A stretch of 64,000 nucleotides of DNA from Azospirillum sp. 412522 (GTDB lineage Bacteria > Pseudomonadota > Alphaproteobacteria > Azospirillales > Azospirillaceae). The notes under the pieces were generated by a model. It worked only from the letters and a program-made list of their open reading frames with translations, was not told where the DNA came from and ran no database searches. Within the stretch, counting starts at the first letter, position 1; every line of letters starts with the position of its first letter. The DNA lies in NCBI RefSeq assembly GCF_019805165.1, contig NZ_RWIJ01000020.1, forward strand, positions 27,443 to 91,442, written 5' to 3'. The translations under genes were made by a program, and so were the position numbers. Below are positions 14,365-23,596 of the stretch, one piece after another.

Positions 14365-16254
14365 ATGGACGGGGTGCCCGGCAGCGGAGCGGATGTCATC
14401 CGCGCCCAATTGCCGACCCTGCCGGACACGCCCGGCGTCTATCGGATGCTGGCGGCCGACGGGTCGGTGCTTTATGTCGGCAAGGCGAAGAACCTGAAAC
14501 GCCGGGTGGCGAGCTACACCCGGACCGACGGGCTGGCCAACCGCACCCGGCGGATGGTGGCGCTGACCCGCTCCATGGAGTTCGTCACCACCCACACCGA
14601 GGCCGAGGCACTGCTGCTGGAAGCGAACCTGATCCGCAGCCTGCTGCCGCCCTTCAACATCCTGGTGAAAGACGACCGGTCCTTCTCCTACATCGTCATC
14701 GGCCCAAGTAATAAAAGGGGCGGCCATGACTTCCCCCGCCTGATGCAGCATCGCGGCAGCGCCGAACGCCGTGGCACGTCGGGGAAAGGCAACCGCCGGG
14801 ACTCCGACCTGTTCGGCCCCTACGCCTCGCCGCATCTGGTCGGCATGACCATCGCCGCCCTGCAGCGCGCCTTCCTGCTGCGCACCTGCGACGACGGCGT
14901 CTTCGCCTCGCGCACCCGTCCCTGCCTGCAACACCAGATCAAGCGCTGTTCCGCCCCCTGCGTCGGCCGCGTCGACGAGGAGGAGTATGCCGCCCAGGTC
15001 CAGGGCGTGCGCGACGTGCTGTCCGGCCGCAGCGCCGAGGTCCAGGCGGAGTTCGCCCGACACATGCTCGACAGCTCCGACCGGCTGGAATACGAGGACG
15101 CCGCCCGCTGGCGCGACCGCATCCGCGCCCTGACCGCCCTGCAGAGCCGCCAGGACATCAATCTGGAGGACACGCTGGGCGACGCCGACGTGCTGGCCCT
15201 GCACCGAGAGGGCGGTGCGGCCTGCGTCCAGGCCTTCTTCTTCCGCGGCGGCCGCAACCAGGGCACCCGCGCCTTCTTCCCCCGCATCGATGCGGAGGAG
15301 GAGCCGGGCGATATCCTGGCCGCCTTCGCCGCCCAGCTCTATGCCGACACCCCGCCGCCGGCCCTGCTGCTGCTGAGCGACCCGGTCGAGGCGCCGGACC
15401 TGCTGGAGGAGGCGTTGAGCCTGTCGGCCGGCCACCGCGTCGCGGTGGAGTGCCCGAAGCGCGGACCGAAGCGCCGCGCCGTCGAGCATGCGCAGACCAA
15501 CGCCCGCGACGCGCTGGGCCGGCGGCTGGCCGAGCGCTCCACCCAGGCGACCCTGCTGGAAGGGGTGGCCCGCGTCTTCGGCCTGTCCGCCGCCCCGCGC
15601 CGGGTCGAGATCTACGACACCTCGCACATCCAGGGGTCCTTCCCGGTCGGCGCCATGGTGGTGGCCGGGCCGGAGGGGTTCCAGCGCAACGCCTACCGCC
15701 GCTTCTACATCCGCGATCCCGATGCGGCCGGCGACGATTACGCCATGCTGCGCGAGACCTTCACCCGCCGCTTCCACCGCAGCAGCGAGGCCGGCCGCGA
15801 TTCCGGGCAATGGCCCGATTTGGTCCTCATCGACGGCGGCCTCGGCCAGTTGAACGCGGTGAAGGACGAGCTGGCGATGCTGCAGATCACAGACATTCCG
15901 CTGGTCGCCATCGCCAAGGGGCCGGACCGCAACGCCGGACGCGAGCGTTTCTTCCGCCCCGGCCAGCCGCCGCTGACCCTGGCGCCCAACGATCCGGTGC
16001 TGCATTTCCTGCAAAGGCTGCGCGACGAGGCCCACCGAACCGCCATCGACAGCCACCGCGCCCGCCGTCTTAAGGCGATGTCGCACAGCCGGATCGACGG
16101 CATTCCCGGCATCGGCCCGGCCCGCAAGAAGGCGCTGCTCCATCATTTCGGCAGCGCCACCGCGGTGGCATCCGCCGGCCTGAAGGACCTGGAGGCCGCC
16201 CCCGGCATCAGCGAGGCCATTGCGCGAAAGCTCTATGAACATTTCCATGGTTAA
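14365..16254 (+). CDS. uvrC: Excinuclease ABC subunit C
   Basis: Makes the two incisions flanking DNA damage in nucleotide excision repair with UvrA/UvrB. The 629-aa domain order is normal. A GIY-YIG nuclease spans ~16-95 (PGVYRML...LYVGKAKNLKRRV), and a UvrB-interacting UVR motif lies at ~203-238. Next comes an RNase H-like second nuclease with EIYDTSHIQGSFPVGAMVVA and LVLIDGGLGQLN. C-terminal helix-hairpin-helix motifs include IDGIPGIGPARKKALL. An insert of ~15 basic/polar residues around 113-135, before DLFGPY, is longer than in typical UvrC. GAGGGAG precedes the ATG. Confidence 0.96.
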   Translation: MDGVPGSGADVIRAQLPTLPDTPGVYRMLAADGSVLYVGKAKNLKRRVASYTRTDGLANRTRRMVALTRSMEFVTTHTEAEALLLEANLIRSLLPPFNILVKDDRSFSYIVIGPSNKRGGHDFPRLMQHRGSAERRGTSGKGNRRDSDLFGPYASPHLVGMTIAALQRAFLLRTCDDGVFASRTRPCLQHQIKRCSAPCVGRVDEEEYAAQVQGVRDVLSGRSAEVQAEFARHMLDSSDRLEYEDAARWRDRIRALTALQSRQDINLEDTLGDADVLALHREGGAACVQAFFFRGGRNQGTRAFFPRIDAEEEPGDILAAFAAQLYADTPPPALLLLSDPVEAPDLLEEALSLSAGHRVAVECPKRGPKRRAVEHAQTNARDALGRRLAERSTQATLLEGVARVFGLSAAPRRVEIYDTSHIQGSFPVGAMVVAGPEGFQRNAYRRFYIRDPDAAGDDYAMLRETFTRRFHRSSEAGRDSGQWPDLVLIDGGLGQLNAVKDELAMLQITDIPLVAIAKGPDRNAGRERFFRPGQPPLTLAPNDPVLHFLQRLRDEAHRTAIDSHRARRLKAMSHSRIDGIPGIGPARKKALLHHFGSATAVASAGLKDLEAAPGISEAIARKLYEHFHG

Positions 16255-16523
16255 GCTTCGGGACGCCGGGAAAGCGTCATCGCAGAGCGCGAACGCACTC
16301 TAATCTCTGCAAGCAATGGCGGTGTAACGATTCTGTAACTTGCTGCCGTGCGGCAGCAATTCAGCCGAAAATCGACCCGCTCATTTAAGAAAATTAAATA
16401 ATACTGTGATCGGATAATGTATCGGCGGGGGTCCCGGATTGCTGCTTTGCGCCCCCCGCCACTTTCGCATCACGCCCTGCGCAAACCGCCCTCCCGCTCA
16501 GCTCCCAATCGAGGTGAAGACCC

Positions 16524-18215
16524 ATGCTGGCCGACTGGCACATTCAAACCAAGACGGCCACGGCGGCCGCCGTCGTTGGACTCTTCTCCGTGGTCACGGC
16601 CGTGGCCGGCTTCTACGCTCTGGACCGCACTGAAAAGGCCGTCGGCGAACTGGTCCGCACCCAGAAGGAACAGCTCGACGCCTTCGACATGCGCATCGAC
16701 ATCATCGCGCTGAGCCGGATGGAGTATGAGCTGGGCAACGATCCCGCCCAGGCCGCCAGCTTCACCGGACAGGCCGACAAACGCATCGCCGAGATCAAGG
16801 AGCGGCTGACGTCGCTGGGCGCGCGGTCCGACCGCGACCAGATGACGAAGATCGACGCCATCCGCTCGGGCTTCGGCGGCTATGAGAAGAACGTCCGCGC
16901 CATGCTCGACACCGCCAGGACGGCGGCGGAAAAGGGCGGCGACGAGGGCCGCAAGCTGGTGCTGGGCGGGCTGAAGGCCAGCCGCGACGGGCAGATGGCG
17001 CTGACCGACGCGGTCAAGGCCTACAACACCGACGTGTCGAAGCGCACCGGGGCCGCCGTGCAGGAGGCGCAGACCCTGGCGGAGACGATGAAGGTCACGC
17101 TGGCGGTGGCGGCGGCGCTGGCGCTCGCCGTCGGCCTGCTGATCTCCATCATGATCTCGCGCGCCGGGCTGGTGCTGCCGCTCCGCGCCCTGATCGAGGA
17201 GGTCCGGCGGATGGCCGGCGGCGCGCTCGACAAGAGCGTGGAGGGCATCGGCCGCAAGGACGAGATCGGCGAGCTGGCCCGGTCGGTGGAGGGATTCCGC
17301 CAGGATCTGGTCAAGGGCCGCGAGGTCCAGGCCGAGGTCGACCGCCAGCGCGAACAGGCGCTTGCCGTCGCCAACCGGCGCGAAGGGCTGCTGCGCGCCT
17401 TCGATAGCGCCATCTCCGGCATCCTGCGCGGCGTCGCCTCCGCCGCGACCGAATTGGAAAATACCGCCCGCAGCATGAGCGGCATCGCCCAGAAATCCAT
17501 GCAGCAGGCGACCAGTTCCGCCGCCGCCTCGGAAGAGACCTCCTCCAACGTCCAGGCGGTCGCCGCCGCGACGGAGGAGATGAACGCCTCCATCGCCGAG
17601 ATCGCCCGTCAGGTCAACCAGAGCACCGACGTGGCCGGCGCGGCGATGCGCGAGGCCGAGCAGACCAACGCCGTCGTCGGCGACCTCGCCCAGACCGCCC
17701 AGCGCATCGGCGAGGTGGTGTCGCTGATCAGCGACATCGCCGCCCAGACCAACCTGCTGGCGCTCAACGCCACCATCGAGGCGGCGCGGGCCGGCGAGGC
17801 CGGCAAGGGCTTCGCCGTCGTGGCCAGCGAGGTGAAGAGCCTCGCCAGCCAGACCGCCAAGGCCACCGAGGAGATCTCCGCCCAGATCCAGGCGATGCAG
17901 ACGGTGACCGGCACGGCGGTGACGGCGATCAAGGGCATCGGCGTCACCATCGCCCGCATGAACGAGATCGCCACCGCCATTTCCGGCGCCATCACCGAAC
18001 AGAACGCGACGACCGAGGAGATCAGCCGCGCCATCCAGCAGGCTTCCCATGCCACCGCCAGCGTGTCGGCCAGCCTGTCGGAACTGACGGAGGTCGCGTC
18101 GCAGACCGGCGATGCCGGCAGTCAGGTGCTGTCCGCCGCCCGCGACCTGTCCCGCCAGTCGGAAGCGATGCACAACGAGGTCGAAGGCTTCCTGTCGCAC
18201 ATCCGCGCCGGATGA
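16524..18215 (+). CDS. Methyl-accepting chemotaxis protein
   Basis: A 563-aa chemoreceptor with membrane segments ~13-33 and ~190-212 and a periplasmic helical domain of ~155 residues between them. HAMP follows (LRALIEEVRRMAGGALD region), then a cytoplasmic signalling coil whose tip carries AAQTNLLALNATIEAARAGE (~405-425). The small periplasmic part suggests a four-helix bundle sensor; the ligand is unknown. It stands alone between uvrC and a minus-strand gene. The upstream 269 bp are AT-rich near 16380-16420, a likely promoter. Confidence 0.9.
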   Translation: MLADWHIQTKTATAAAVVGLFSVVTAVAGFYALDRTEKAVGELVRTQKEQLDAFDMRIDIIALSRMEYELGNDPAQAASFTGQADKRIAEIKERLTSLGARSDRDQMTKIDAIRSGFGGYEKNVRAMLDTARTAAEKGGDEGRKLVLGGLKASRDGQMALTDAVKAYNTDVSKRTGAAVQEAQTLAETMKVTLAVAAALALAVGLLISIMISRAGLVLPLRALIEEVRRMAGGALDKSVEGIGRKDEIGELARSVEGFRQDLVKGREVQAEVDRQREQALAVANRREGLLRAFDSAISGILRGVASAATELENTARSMSGIAQKSMQQATSSAAASEETSSNVQAVAAATEEMNASIAEIARQVNQSTDVAGAAMREAEQTNAVVGDLAQTAQRIGEVVSLISDIAAQTNLLALNATIEAARAGEAGKGFAVVASEVKSLASQTAKATEEISAQIQAMQTVTGTAVTAIKGIGVTIARMNEIATAISGAITEQNATTEEISRAIQQASHATASVSASLSELTEVASQTGDAGSQVLSAARDLSRQSEAMHNEVEGFLSHIRAG

Positions 18216-18252
18216 GGCGCCGGCCAGACCGATGATCAGGGAAGGCGGCCGC

Positions 18253-19554
18253 CTACGGCACCGCCTTCCCGGTGAACGGGTTCCAGCCGACCGCCGCCAG
18301 CGCCGCCCAGGCGGTGGCGCCCAGGTGGGGCCGGCGGTAATAGAGGAAGTCGTCGGTCTTGCTGTCCGGCCCGATGGCGAGCCCGGTGGTCAGCACCTGT
18401 GGCCGGGTGGCGTAGAGATAGCCGCCGGGACTGATCTCCTTCAGCAACTCGCCGAACAGCCGGTCGGCATCGCCGCGGCGCCCGACGGCGCGGTAGGCCA
18501 GCGCCGCCTGCGCCGTGCCCTCCACCCACATGCCGTCGCGGTCGTCGTTGAAGTCGAACCCGCCGTCGGCGCCGTGCGCCCGCTCCGCATAGGACAAGGC
18601 CGCCCGCCAAGCCTCCGGAGCCTTCGGCAGCAGCAGCGGCCAGAGCTGCGCGTCGAGACCGGAGGTGGAATTGCTGACCGTCACCCCGTCCGGCGCGGTG
18701 CCGATGGGGAAATGATCGCCGCCCGCCGTCCACAGCGTGTCGAGGAAGGCGCGCGCCTCGCGCTCCGGTCCTGCGAAATCACCGTTCGAATCTCTGGCCA
18801 GCCAGCCGAACAGCGCCACCAGATCGGTGTTGTGCTCGGTCGATTTCCAGGTCAGCGGCTGCGGCGCGTCGTCGAATCCCTGCAGGCCGCCGTTGAAACC
18901 GCCGGGACCGCGCGGGTCGCGGGTATGCTCGACCACCCAGCGCGCCAGTTCCGTCGCCCCGTCGCGGAAGCGGGTCTCGCCGGTCGCGTCGGCCAGCGTC
19001 AGCAGCGCCAGCCCGGCCCAGGCGACGTTGCCGGTGGCGGTGCCGACCTGATAGGGATCCTCGCCCCAATGGTTGCCGACGGCATCCCACCAGCCGTTTG
19101 GCGGAATCGGCCGCTGCTTTTGCGCGCCCGCCCGGTAGGTGTTGCGCAGCCGCCCCTTCCAGCCGGCGCGGTCGAGCGACACGGCGTCGAGCAACGCCTC
19201 GCCGATGCGCAGGGCGCGGTCGCGCTGGCCGCAGGCGGTCAGCGCCATGATCGCCAGCGCATTGTCGTAGGTGAAGGCGGCGTTGGACAGCGCCGGCTCG
19301 GAGGTCGGGCCGGGCGCATAGGAATTGTCATAGCTGCGCAGGAACAGCGGCCCGCGCCCGGACACCTCGTCGACGCGCGCCGCGAGCGTGGCGCAGGTCT
19401 TCTGCGCCAGCTCCTTCGCCGGGGGCAAGGGTGCGGCGACGGCGGGAACGGTCATCAGGGCGGATAGTCCAAGGGCGACCGCCGTCAGCGTGGCACGGCC
19501 GAACCGCGCCCCTTGCCGGGGAAGCACCCGCTTGACGCTTGCACGCTTGAACAT
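18253..19554 (-). CDS. Secreted alpha/alpha-toroid (six-hairpin) protein, glycosidase-like
   Basis: 433 aa from the ATG at 19554, with a signal peptide (basic start, hydrophobic core ending VPAVAAP at ~34). Repeated helix-hairpin segments such as SNAAFTYDNALAIMALTACG, TGNVAWAGLALLTLADATGE and GMWVEGTAQAALAYRAVGRR are typical of (alpha/alpha)6 toroid enzymes acting on polysaccharides. Acidic residues (YDN, WKSTEHNTDL, WVEGT) could be catalytic. I cannot assign a substrate or GH family. In-frame sequence upstream of 19554 is low quality and lies in a hairpin-rich spacer, so the shorter start is used. Confidence 0.7.
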   Translation of the reverse strand: MFKRASVKRVLPRQGARFGRATLTAVALGLSALMTVPAVAAPLPPAKELAQKTCATLAARVDEVSGRGPLFLRSYDNSYAPGPTSEPALSNAAFTYDNALAIMALTACGQRDRALRIGEALLDAVSLDRAGWKGRLRNTYRAGAQKQRPIPPNGWWDAVGNHWGEDPYQVGTATGNVAWAGLALLTLADATGETRFRDGATELARWVVEHTRDPRGPGGFNGGLQGFDDAPQPLTWKSTEHNTDLVALFGWLARDSNGDFAGPEREARAFLDTLWTAGGDHFPIGTAPDGVTVSNSTSGLDAQLWPLLLPKAPEAWRAALSYAERAHGADGGFDFNDDRDGMWVEGTAQAALAYRAVGRRGDADRLFGELLKEISPGGYLYATRPQVLTTGLAIGPDSKTDDFLYYRRPHLGATAWAALAAVGWNPFTGKAVP

Positions 19555-19693
19555 CGAGACCGCCGGCCAATTCCAGGAAACCCCAGATATGGCCCCTTTG
19601 CCAGCCGGCGGCAACCGAACGGAGCAGCCTGAGCTCCGCCCTCTCCAGCCCTTGGCAGGGTGCGAAAAAAGGCTTTTGCGTCGCGAGGGAGGG

Positions 19694-19746
19694 GGCCTTT
19701 CGGCAAGATCAGGAAAGGCCGAAGCAAGATACTGGTGGTATCTTGC
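19694..19746. other. Two consecutive hairpins in the spacer after the hemerythrin gene
   Basis: GCAAGATAC/GTATCTTGC (19724-19746, 9-bp stem, 5-nt loop) and GGCCTTTC/GAAAGGCC (19694-19720) are perfect stems. Read on the minus strand they are followed by a TTTTTT run near 19665. This could be the 3' end of the hemerythrin transcript or a small RNA. Confidence 0.45.
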
Positions 19747-19813
19747 AAGGTCTTGACGCGAGATTGCCGGAAAGAACCCGACCGCAGCAGCAAAATGGTT
19801 TTCCCGCACCCTG

Positions 19814-20284
19814 TTAGAGCGGCGCCAAGCCCGCCATGATGTGCTTCTTGCGGTCGGCATAGGCGCCGCCCAGTTCGATGGCGCGGTCGTCGTCCAGGGC
19901 TTCCTTGGCCTCCTCGAACAGCTCCTCCTCCTCCTCGTCCAGATGGTGGCGGACCAGTTCGCCCAGCACCTGGAGCTTCTCCTTCCAGCCGCTGTCGGTG
20001 GTCTTCATCGCGTTCAGCTCGTCGAGCAGGCCGTTGATGAGGTGATGCTCGTTCAGCCCTTCGACGGTTTCCGACTTGGCTTCCTTGGCCTTCTTCAGCG
20101 AGGCGTAGAAGACGCCCTCCTCCACCTTCGAATGGGCCCACAGCTCGCGCTGCAGCTCTTCGAACACGGCGCGGCCGCTGCCGTTTGCCTTCTCGGTCTT
20201 GTCGAGCAGGCCGCGGATGGTGTCGTGGTCGGTCTTGATGCGGGCGAAGATATCGGCCTGGGTACCGGTGGTCTTGCTGGCCAT
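19814..20284 (-). CDS. Hemerythrin/HHE-domain protein
   Basis: 156-aa cytoplasmic helical-bundle protein that probably carries a di-iron centre binding O2, NO or acting in iron/oxidative stress. Candidate ligands are visible in HDTIRGLL, WAHSKVEEGVFY, LNEHHLINGLLDEL and VRHHLDEEEEELFEEA, the spacing of the HHE/DUF-type hemerythrin family. AAGGA is 8 bases before the ATG at 20284. A candidate EcfG-type stress promoter lies ~54 bp upstream of the start codon, and the neighbours (UspA) are also stress-type. Confidence 0.85.
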   Translation of the reverse strand: MASKTTGTQADIFARIKTDHDTIRGLLDKTEKANGSGRAVFEELQRELWAHSKVEEGVFYASLKKAKEAKSETVEGLNEHHLINGLLDELNAMKTTDSGWKEKLQVLGELVRHHLDEEEEELFEEAKEALDDDRAIELGGAYADRKKHIMAGLAPL

Positions 20285-20337
20285 CGTCGGGGTCCTTGGC
20301 AATCGTTGGGGGACAAGTGTCGAACGGTTGCCAATAG

Positions 20338-20362
20338 AACCCCGCCGCGGCCGGACTGTTCC
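20338..20362 (-). promoter_or_regulatory. Candidate EcfG-type (general stress) promoter of the hemerythrin gene
   Basis: On the minus strand GGAAC, a 16-bp spacer, then GGTT. EcfG promoters in alphaproteobacteria have GGAAC-N16-17-CGTT. The same arrangement occurs before the DUF4142 gene at 30313-30337. Confidence 0.45.
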
Positions 20363-20396
20363 CGACCGCGCGTCCTCAAGCCATGGCCCTGCCCCT

Positions 20397-20657
20397 TCAG
20401 CCCCGCGGATGCGCTTCCACGAATTCCCGCAGGGTGTGCATCAGGTCCACCGCATGGGCGACCTGCCCGTGGGCGCAGGCCTCCGCGATGTCGTCGGCGA
20501 TGATGTGGGCGATGCGGTCGGCACCGCCAGGGCAGTGGGCAAGGCAATGGCCCATCTCCACCGCAACCATTTCCGGAACATGTTCGTGTTCGGCGATCGC
20601 GTCGATCTCGGCTTCGGTGAGATCGCTCAGCGCGATGCAGTCCTTGATCGTCAACAT
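20397..20657 (-). CDS. Small Cys/His-containing conserved hypothetical protein
   Basis: 86 aa, acidic, with TIKDCIALSDLTEAEIDAIA at the N-terminus and a MGHCLAHCPGGADRIAHII stretch containing two cysteines and several histidines. It is predicted all-helical and soluble. I do not recognise a family with a known function. It has a good ribosome-binding site (GGGAGGAA) before the ATG at 20657 and lies between hemerythrin and UspA genes, suggesting stress or redox context. The three Cys and clustered His could bind metal. Confidence 0.7.
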   Translation of the reverse strand: MLTIKDCIALSDLTEAEIDAIAEHEHVPEMVAVEMGHCLAHCPGGADRIAHIIADDIAEACAHGQVAHAVDLMHTLREFVEAHPRG

Positions 20658-20809
20658 GGCGCGTTCCTCCCGGGAACGGCCGGACTGCCCTGGAGGACCA
20701 GGGTCGAAAAACGGTCCTGCTGACCGGCAATCCTGCCAATGCCGACGCCGCGCGGCACCCCGCCCAGTCAGGGCGACGGGAAAACCGCGCGGCCGAAGAC
20801 CGGCAGCGA

Positions 20810-21676
20810 TCAGTGAGCCATCAGAACCGGCAGCCCGGCGTGGTTCAGCACGTAGCGCGTGACACCGCCCAGGATCATTTCCCGCATCCGGCTGTGGCCG
20901 TAGCCGCCCATGACCAGCAGGTCGGCGCCCAGCTCAACGGCTTTCTTGGTGACCGTCTCCCCAACGGGTTCCGATCCCGGATGCAATATAGTTAACTCAG
21001 GGTTAACCCCCTGCCAAGCGAGATATTGGGCGATGCGGCGTCCTGTCGCGCCCTCCGTCACCGAAGTTTCGGCGGTCAGCACGTTGACGCGCTCCGCACT
21101 GCGCAGGAAGGGCAGGGCCGCGGCGACGGCTCGAGTCGCCTCCGTCTTGCCGTTCCAGGCGACGGCAACGGTGTGGCCGATCTCCGCCGGAAGGTTTTTC
21201 GGCACCAGCAGCACCGGCCGGGCCGACCCCAGCAGCGCCGTTTCCATGGTGGTGTAGCCCTGGGTGTCGGCCTCGATCGAGGTGTGGGCGCAGACGATCA
21301 GGTCGGACAGGCGGCCTTCGGCCGGCACCACGTCCTCGATCCGGCCGATCACCTCGCGCCAGGAGGCGGACGGTGCCTCGACCCCGCCGGGGACTTCGCG
21401 GATCTCGAACCCGGCCGCGGCGACGGCGGCGTCGAAATGGCGGCGGGCGGCGGCGCGATGGTTGTTCGATTCCGTCTCCGCCGCGCGCATGATCTCATCG
21501 ACCATGGCGCCGGACATGCCCTCGCCCAGCATCGGCACGGCATCCCGCGGGTCGAGGCTGACGAACAGGCCGACGAGGTGGGCGTCGAAGTCGCGCGCCA
21601 CCGCAATCGCACCCTTCAGGGCCACCGGATCGTTGTCACTGCCGCACAGCGGCACAAGGATGGTCTTGTAGGTCAT
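20810..21676 (-). CDS. Universal stress protein with two tandem Usp domains
   Basis: 288 aa with two UspA-type folds. The first (~1-150) begins MTYKTILVPLCGSDNDPVAL. The second (~155-288) contains NVLTAETSVTEG and ends with the nucleotide-binding loop GADLLVMGGYGHSRMREMIL, followed by GGVTRYVLNHAGLPVLMAH. The C-terminal domain keeps the G-x2-G-x9-G-S/T-like ATP loop; the first is more diverged. It is cytoplasmic and a likely member of a hypoxia or stationary-phase regulon. Confidence 0.9.
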   Translation of the reverse strand: MTYKTILVPLCGSDNDPVALKGAIAVARDFDAHLVGLFVSLDPRDAVPMLGEGMSGAMVDEIMRAAETESNNHRAAARRHFDAAVAAAGFEIREVPGGVEAPSASWREVIGRIEDVVPAEGRLSDLIVCAHTSIEADTQGYTTMETALLGSARPVLLVPKNLPAEIGHTVAVAWNGKTEATRAVAAALPFLRSAERVNVLTAETSVTEGATGRRIAQYLAWQGVNPELTILHPGSEPVGETVTKKAVELGADLLVMGGYGHSRMREMILGGVTRYVLNHAGLPVLMAH

Positions 21677-21821
21677 GGACTCCTCCCGGACCGTTCGAGC
21701 GGCCCTTCCCGGACGGCGGCGGCCCGTCCGCCGGTGCGGCGGGCGATTCTCTCACCGTGCCATCATCCGCCCCATCGTCGCTGCGGTCCACGGCCCGGGA
21801 CGGGAGGCCGCAGCCCTTCAT

Positions 21822-21848
21822 AAGATGTTGGCATAAGATGTTGCCGTT
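21822..21848. repeat. Tandem 13-bp direct repeat
   Basis: CATAAGATGTTGG is immediately followed by CATAAGATGTTGC between the UspA gene and the kinase-fusion gene. It could be a regulator-binding tandem half-site for the uspA promoter (~150 bp upstream of its start) or a simple duplication. Confidence 0.6.
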
Positions 21849-21855
21849 CCAGGAA

Positions 21856-23439
21856 TTAGGCCAAGCTTGCACGGGCGTCGTCCAGCACATCCGACGCAAC
21901 CCTGCCAGAATCCAGACGCGTCCAGCCGATGGTCCCCAGATCGTAGGATTCCTGCCGTTCCACCAGCTCCGGGGTGGCGTCGGAGGCATCGCTGCGACGA
22001 TTGGTCACACGCTCCACCCGCTCCGCCAGCGGCGCCTCCATCCAGAGGCCGTCGAACCGTACCCCGGCCGCCGCGGCGACCGCCTCGATCCGGCGGCGCT
22101 CGTCCGGCCGGGCGCTGACCGCATCGACCACCGCGGCATGGCCGGCGGCCAGCACCGCCGCCGCCCGCCGGTACAGCTCGCCATAGACCCGCTCCGTCAT
22201 CGCCGGGGCATAGCCCTCGGCCGGCAGCCGGTCGGTGTCGGCCACTCCGCACAGCCGCTTGCGCAGCACGTCGCTGCGCAGAACCACCGCGCCGGGCGCC
22301 GGTCCCAGGCCCGGTGCGATCCCCGCCGCAAGCCGGGTCTTGCCGGTGCCGGACAGCCCGCCGACCGCGACCAGCCGCGCCGGCGCCGGCTCCAGCGCGG
22401 CAAGCGCGTGATCCAGATAGCGCCGGGCCTCCTCGGCCAGCCCTTCCCCCTTTCCGCCCAGCCGCAGCGCCGCCGCCGACACCTTGGCCCGCACCGCGGC
22501 GCGCAGCGACAGGAACAGCGGCAGCGCCGCCAGCCCGCCGTAATCGCCGGTCTCCTCCAGATAGCGGTTCAGCACCATGTTGCCCAAGGCCCGCAGCCCG
22601 CGATGGTCCAGATCCATCAGCAGGAAGGCGAGGTCGTAGAAGACGTCGGCCACCGCCAGCGCCTCGTCGAACTCGATGGCGTCGAACAGGGTCGGCTCGC
22701 CCTCCAGCAGGACGATGTTGCGCAGGTGCAGGTCGCCGTGGCCGTGGCGGACGAAACCGGCCCGCCGCCGCTCCTCCAGCAGCGGCGCCAGCCGGTCGAG
22801 CGCGCCACCGGTGCGCTCCGCCAGCCGCTCCACCGTCGCGGCGGGGAACATATCGGGCGCGGCGCGCAGATCCGCCAGATTGCCGTCGGCCACCGCCCGC
22901 ATCGCCTCGACCCCGCCGCCCTCCGGCCGGGGAGCGGCCTCACGATGGAAGGCGGCGATCCGCTCCGCCAGGCCGCGCATCAGGGCGGGGGTCAGGGCCT
23001 GCCGCTCCGCCAGGCGGTCGAACAGCGCGTCATCCGGAAAACGCGTCATCGACACCAGCCAATCGACGGCTTCGCCCGGCCCCTCATCCCCGTCCAGCCG
23101 GAGCAGCCCATCGTCCCCGCGCCGGATGGCGACCACGCCGCGATAGAGCGCCGGGGCGGTACGGCGGTTGATCGCCAGCTCCGCGACGCAGGCGGCGTGG
23201 CGCTTCTCCACCGTCGAATAATCCAGATAGGGATAACGCACCGCGCGCTTCAGCTTCAGCGCCCGGTCGCCGGCCAGGAACACCAGCGCGGCGTGGGTGT
23301 CGATCCGCTCCACGGCCTGCCCGCCATGGGCGCGCGGGTCGCCGAGGAAGGCGATCGCCTCCTGTTGGCCGGAGCCGGAACACCGGCCGGAAGACGGTTC
23401 GGCGGGATGCGCGGTCATGGCCATAGAATAACAGACCAT
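21856..23439 (-). CDS. APH-like phosphotransferase fused to P-loop kinase (AAA_33)
   Basis: A 527-aa two-domain protein. The N-terminal aminoglycoside-phosphotransferase-like domain (~25-330) has the catalytic-loop signature HGHGDLHLRNIVLLEGEP and the metal-binding FDAIEFDEALAVADVFYDLA. The C-terminal zeta-toxin/gluconokinase-like P-loop domain (~345-527) has GGLSGTGKTRLAAGIA and a lid-type arginine region. This architecture is widespread in Proteobacteria next to usp genes. Its substrate is unknown and it need not give antibiotic resistance. The ATG at 23439 has GGAGCGGGGCGG upstream. Confidence 0.85.
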   Translation of the reverse strand: MVCYSMAMTAHPAEPSSGRCSGSGQQEAIAFLGDPRAHGGQAVERIDTHAALVFLAGDRALKLKRAVRYPYLDYSTVEKRHAACVAELAINRRTAPALYRGVVAIRRGDDGLLRLDGDEGPGEAVDWLVSMTRFPDDALFDRLAERQALTPALMRGLAERIAAFHREAAPRPEGGGVEAMRAVADGNLADLRAAPDMFPAATVERLAERTGGALDRLAPLLEERRRAGFVRHGHGDLHLRNIVLLEGEPTLFDAIEFDEALAVADVFYDLAFLLMDLDHRGLRALGNMVLNRYLEETGDYGGLAALPLFLSLRAAVRAKVSAAALRLGGKGEGLAEEARRYLDHALAALEPAPARLVAVGGLSGTGKTRLAAGIAPGLGPAPGAVVLRSDVLRKRLCGVADTDRLPAEGYAPAMTERVYGELYRRAAAVLAAGHAAVVDAVSARPDERRRIEAVAAAAGVRFDGLWMEAPLAERVERVTNRRSDASDATPELVERQESYDLGTIGWTRLDSGRVASDVLDDARASLA

Positions 23440-23596
23440 GATCCCGCCCCGCTCCTGCTTTCATGGTTGAAACGCAGATGGCAATGACGACATCCTAGGG
23501 GTAGTGCCGATACACCATGGGTCAATCGCCACGCCCCTTCGTTATAGTGGCCGGACCGCATGGTCCGACCCGTCGTGTCATCGGGAGGGGGTGCCC

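Noticed and set aside
21856..23439. Aminoglycoside resistance gene
   Set aside because: The APH-like domain is fused to a P-loop kinase and sits beside a usp gene, a common chromosomal architecture of unknown substrate, not a typical resistance determinant.
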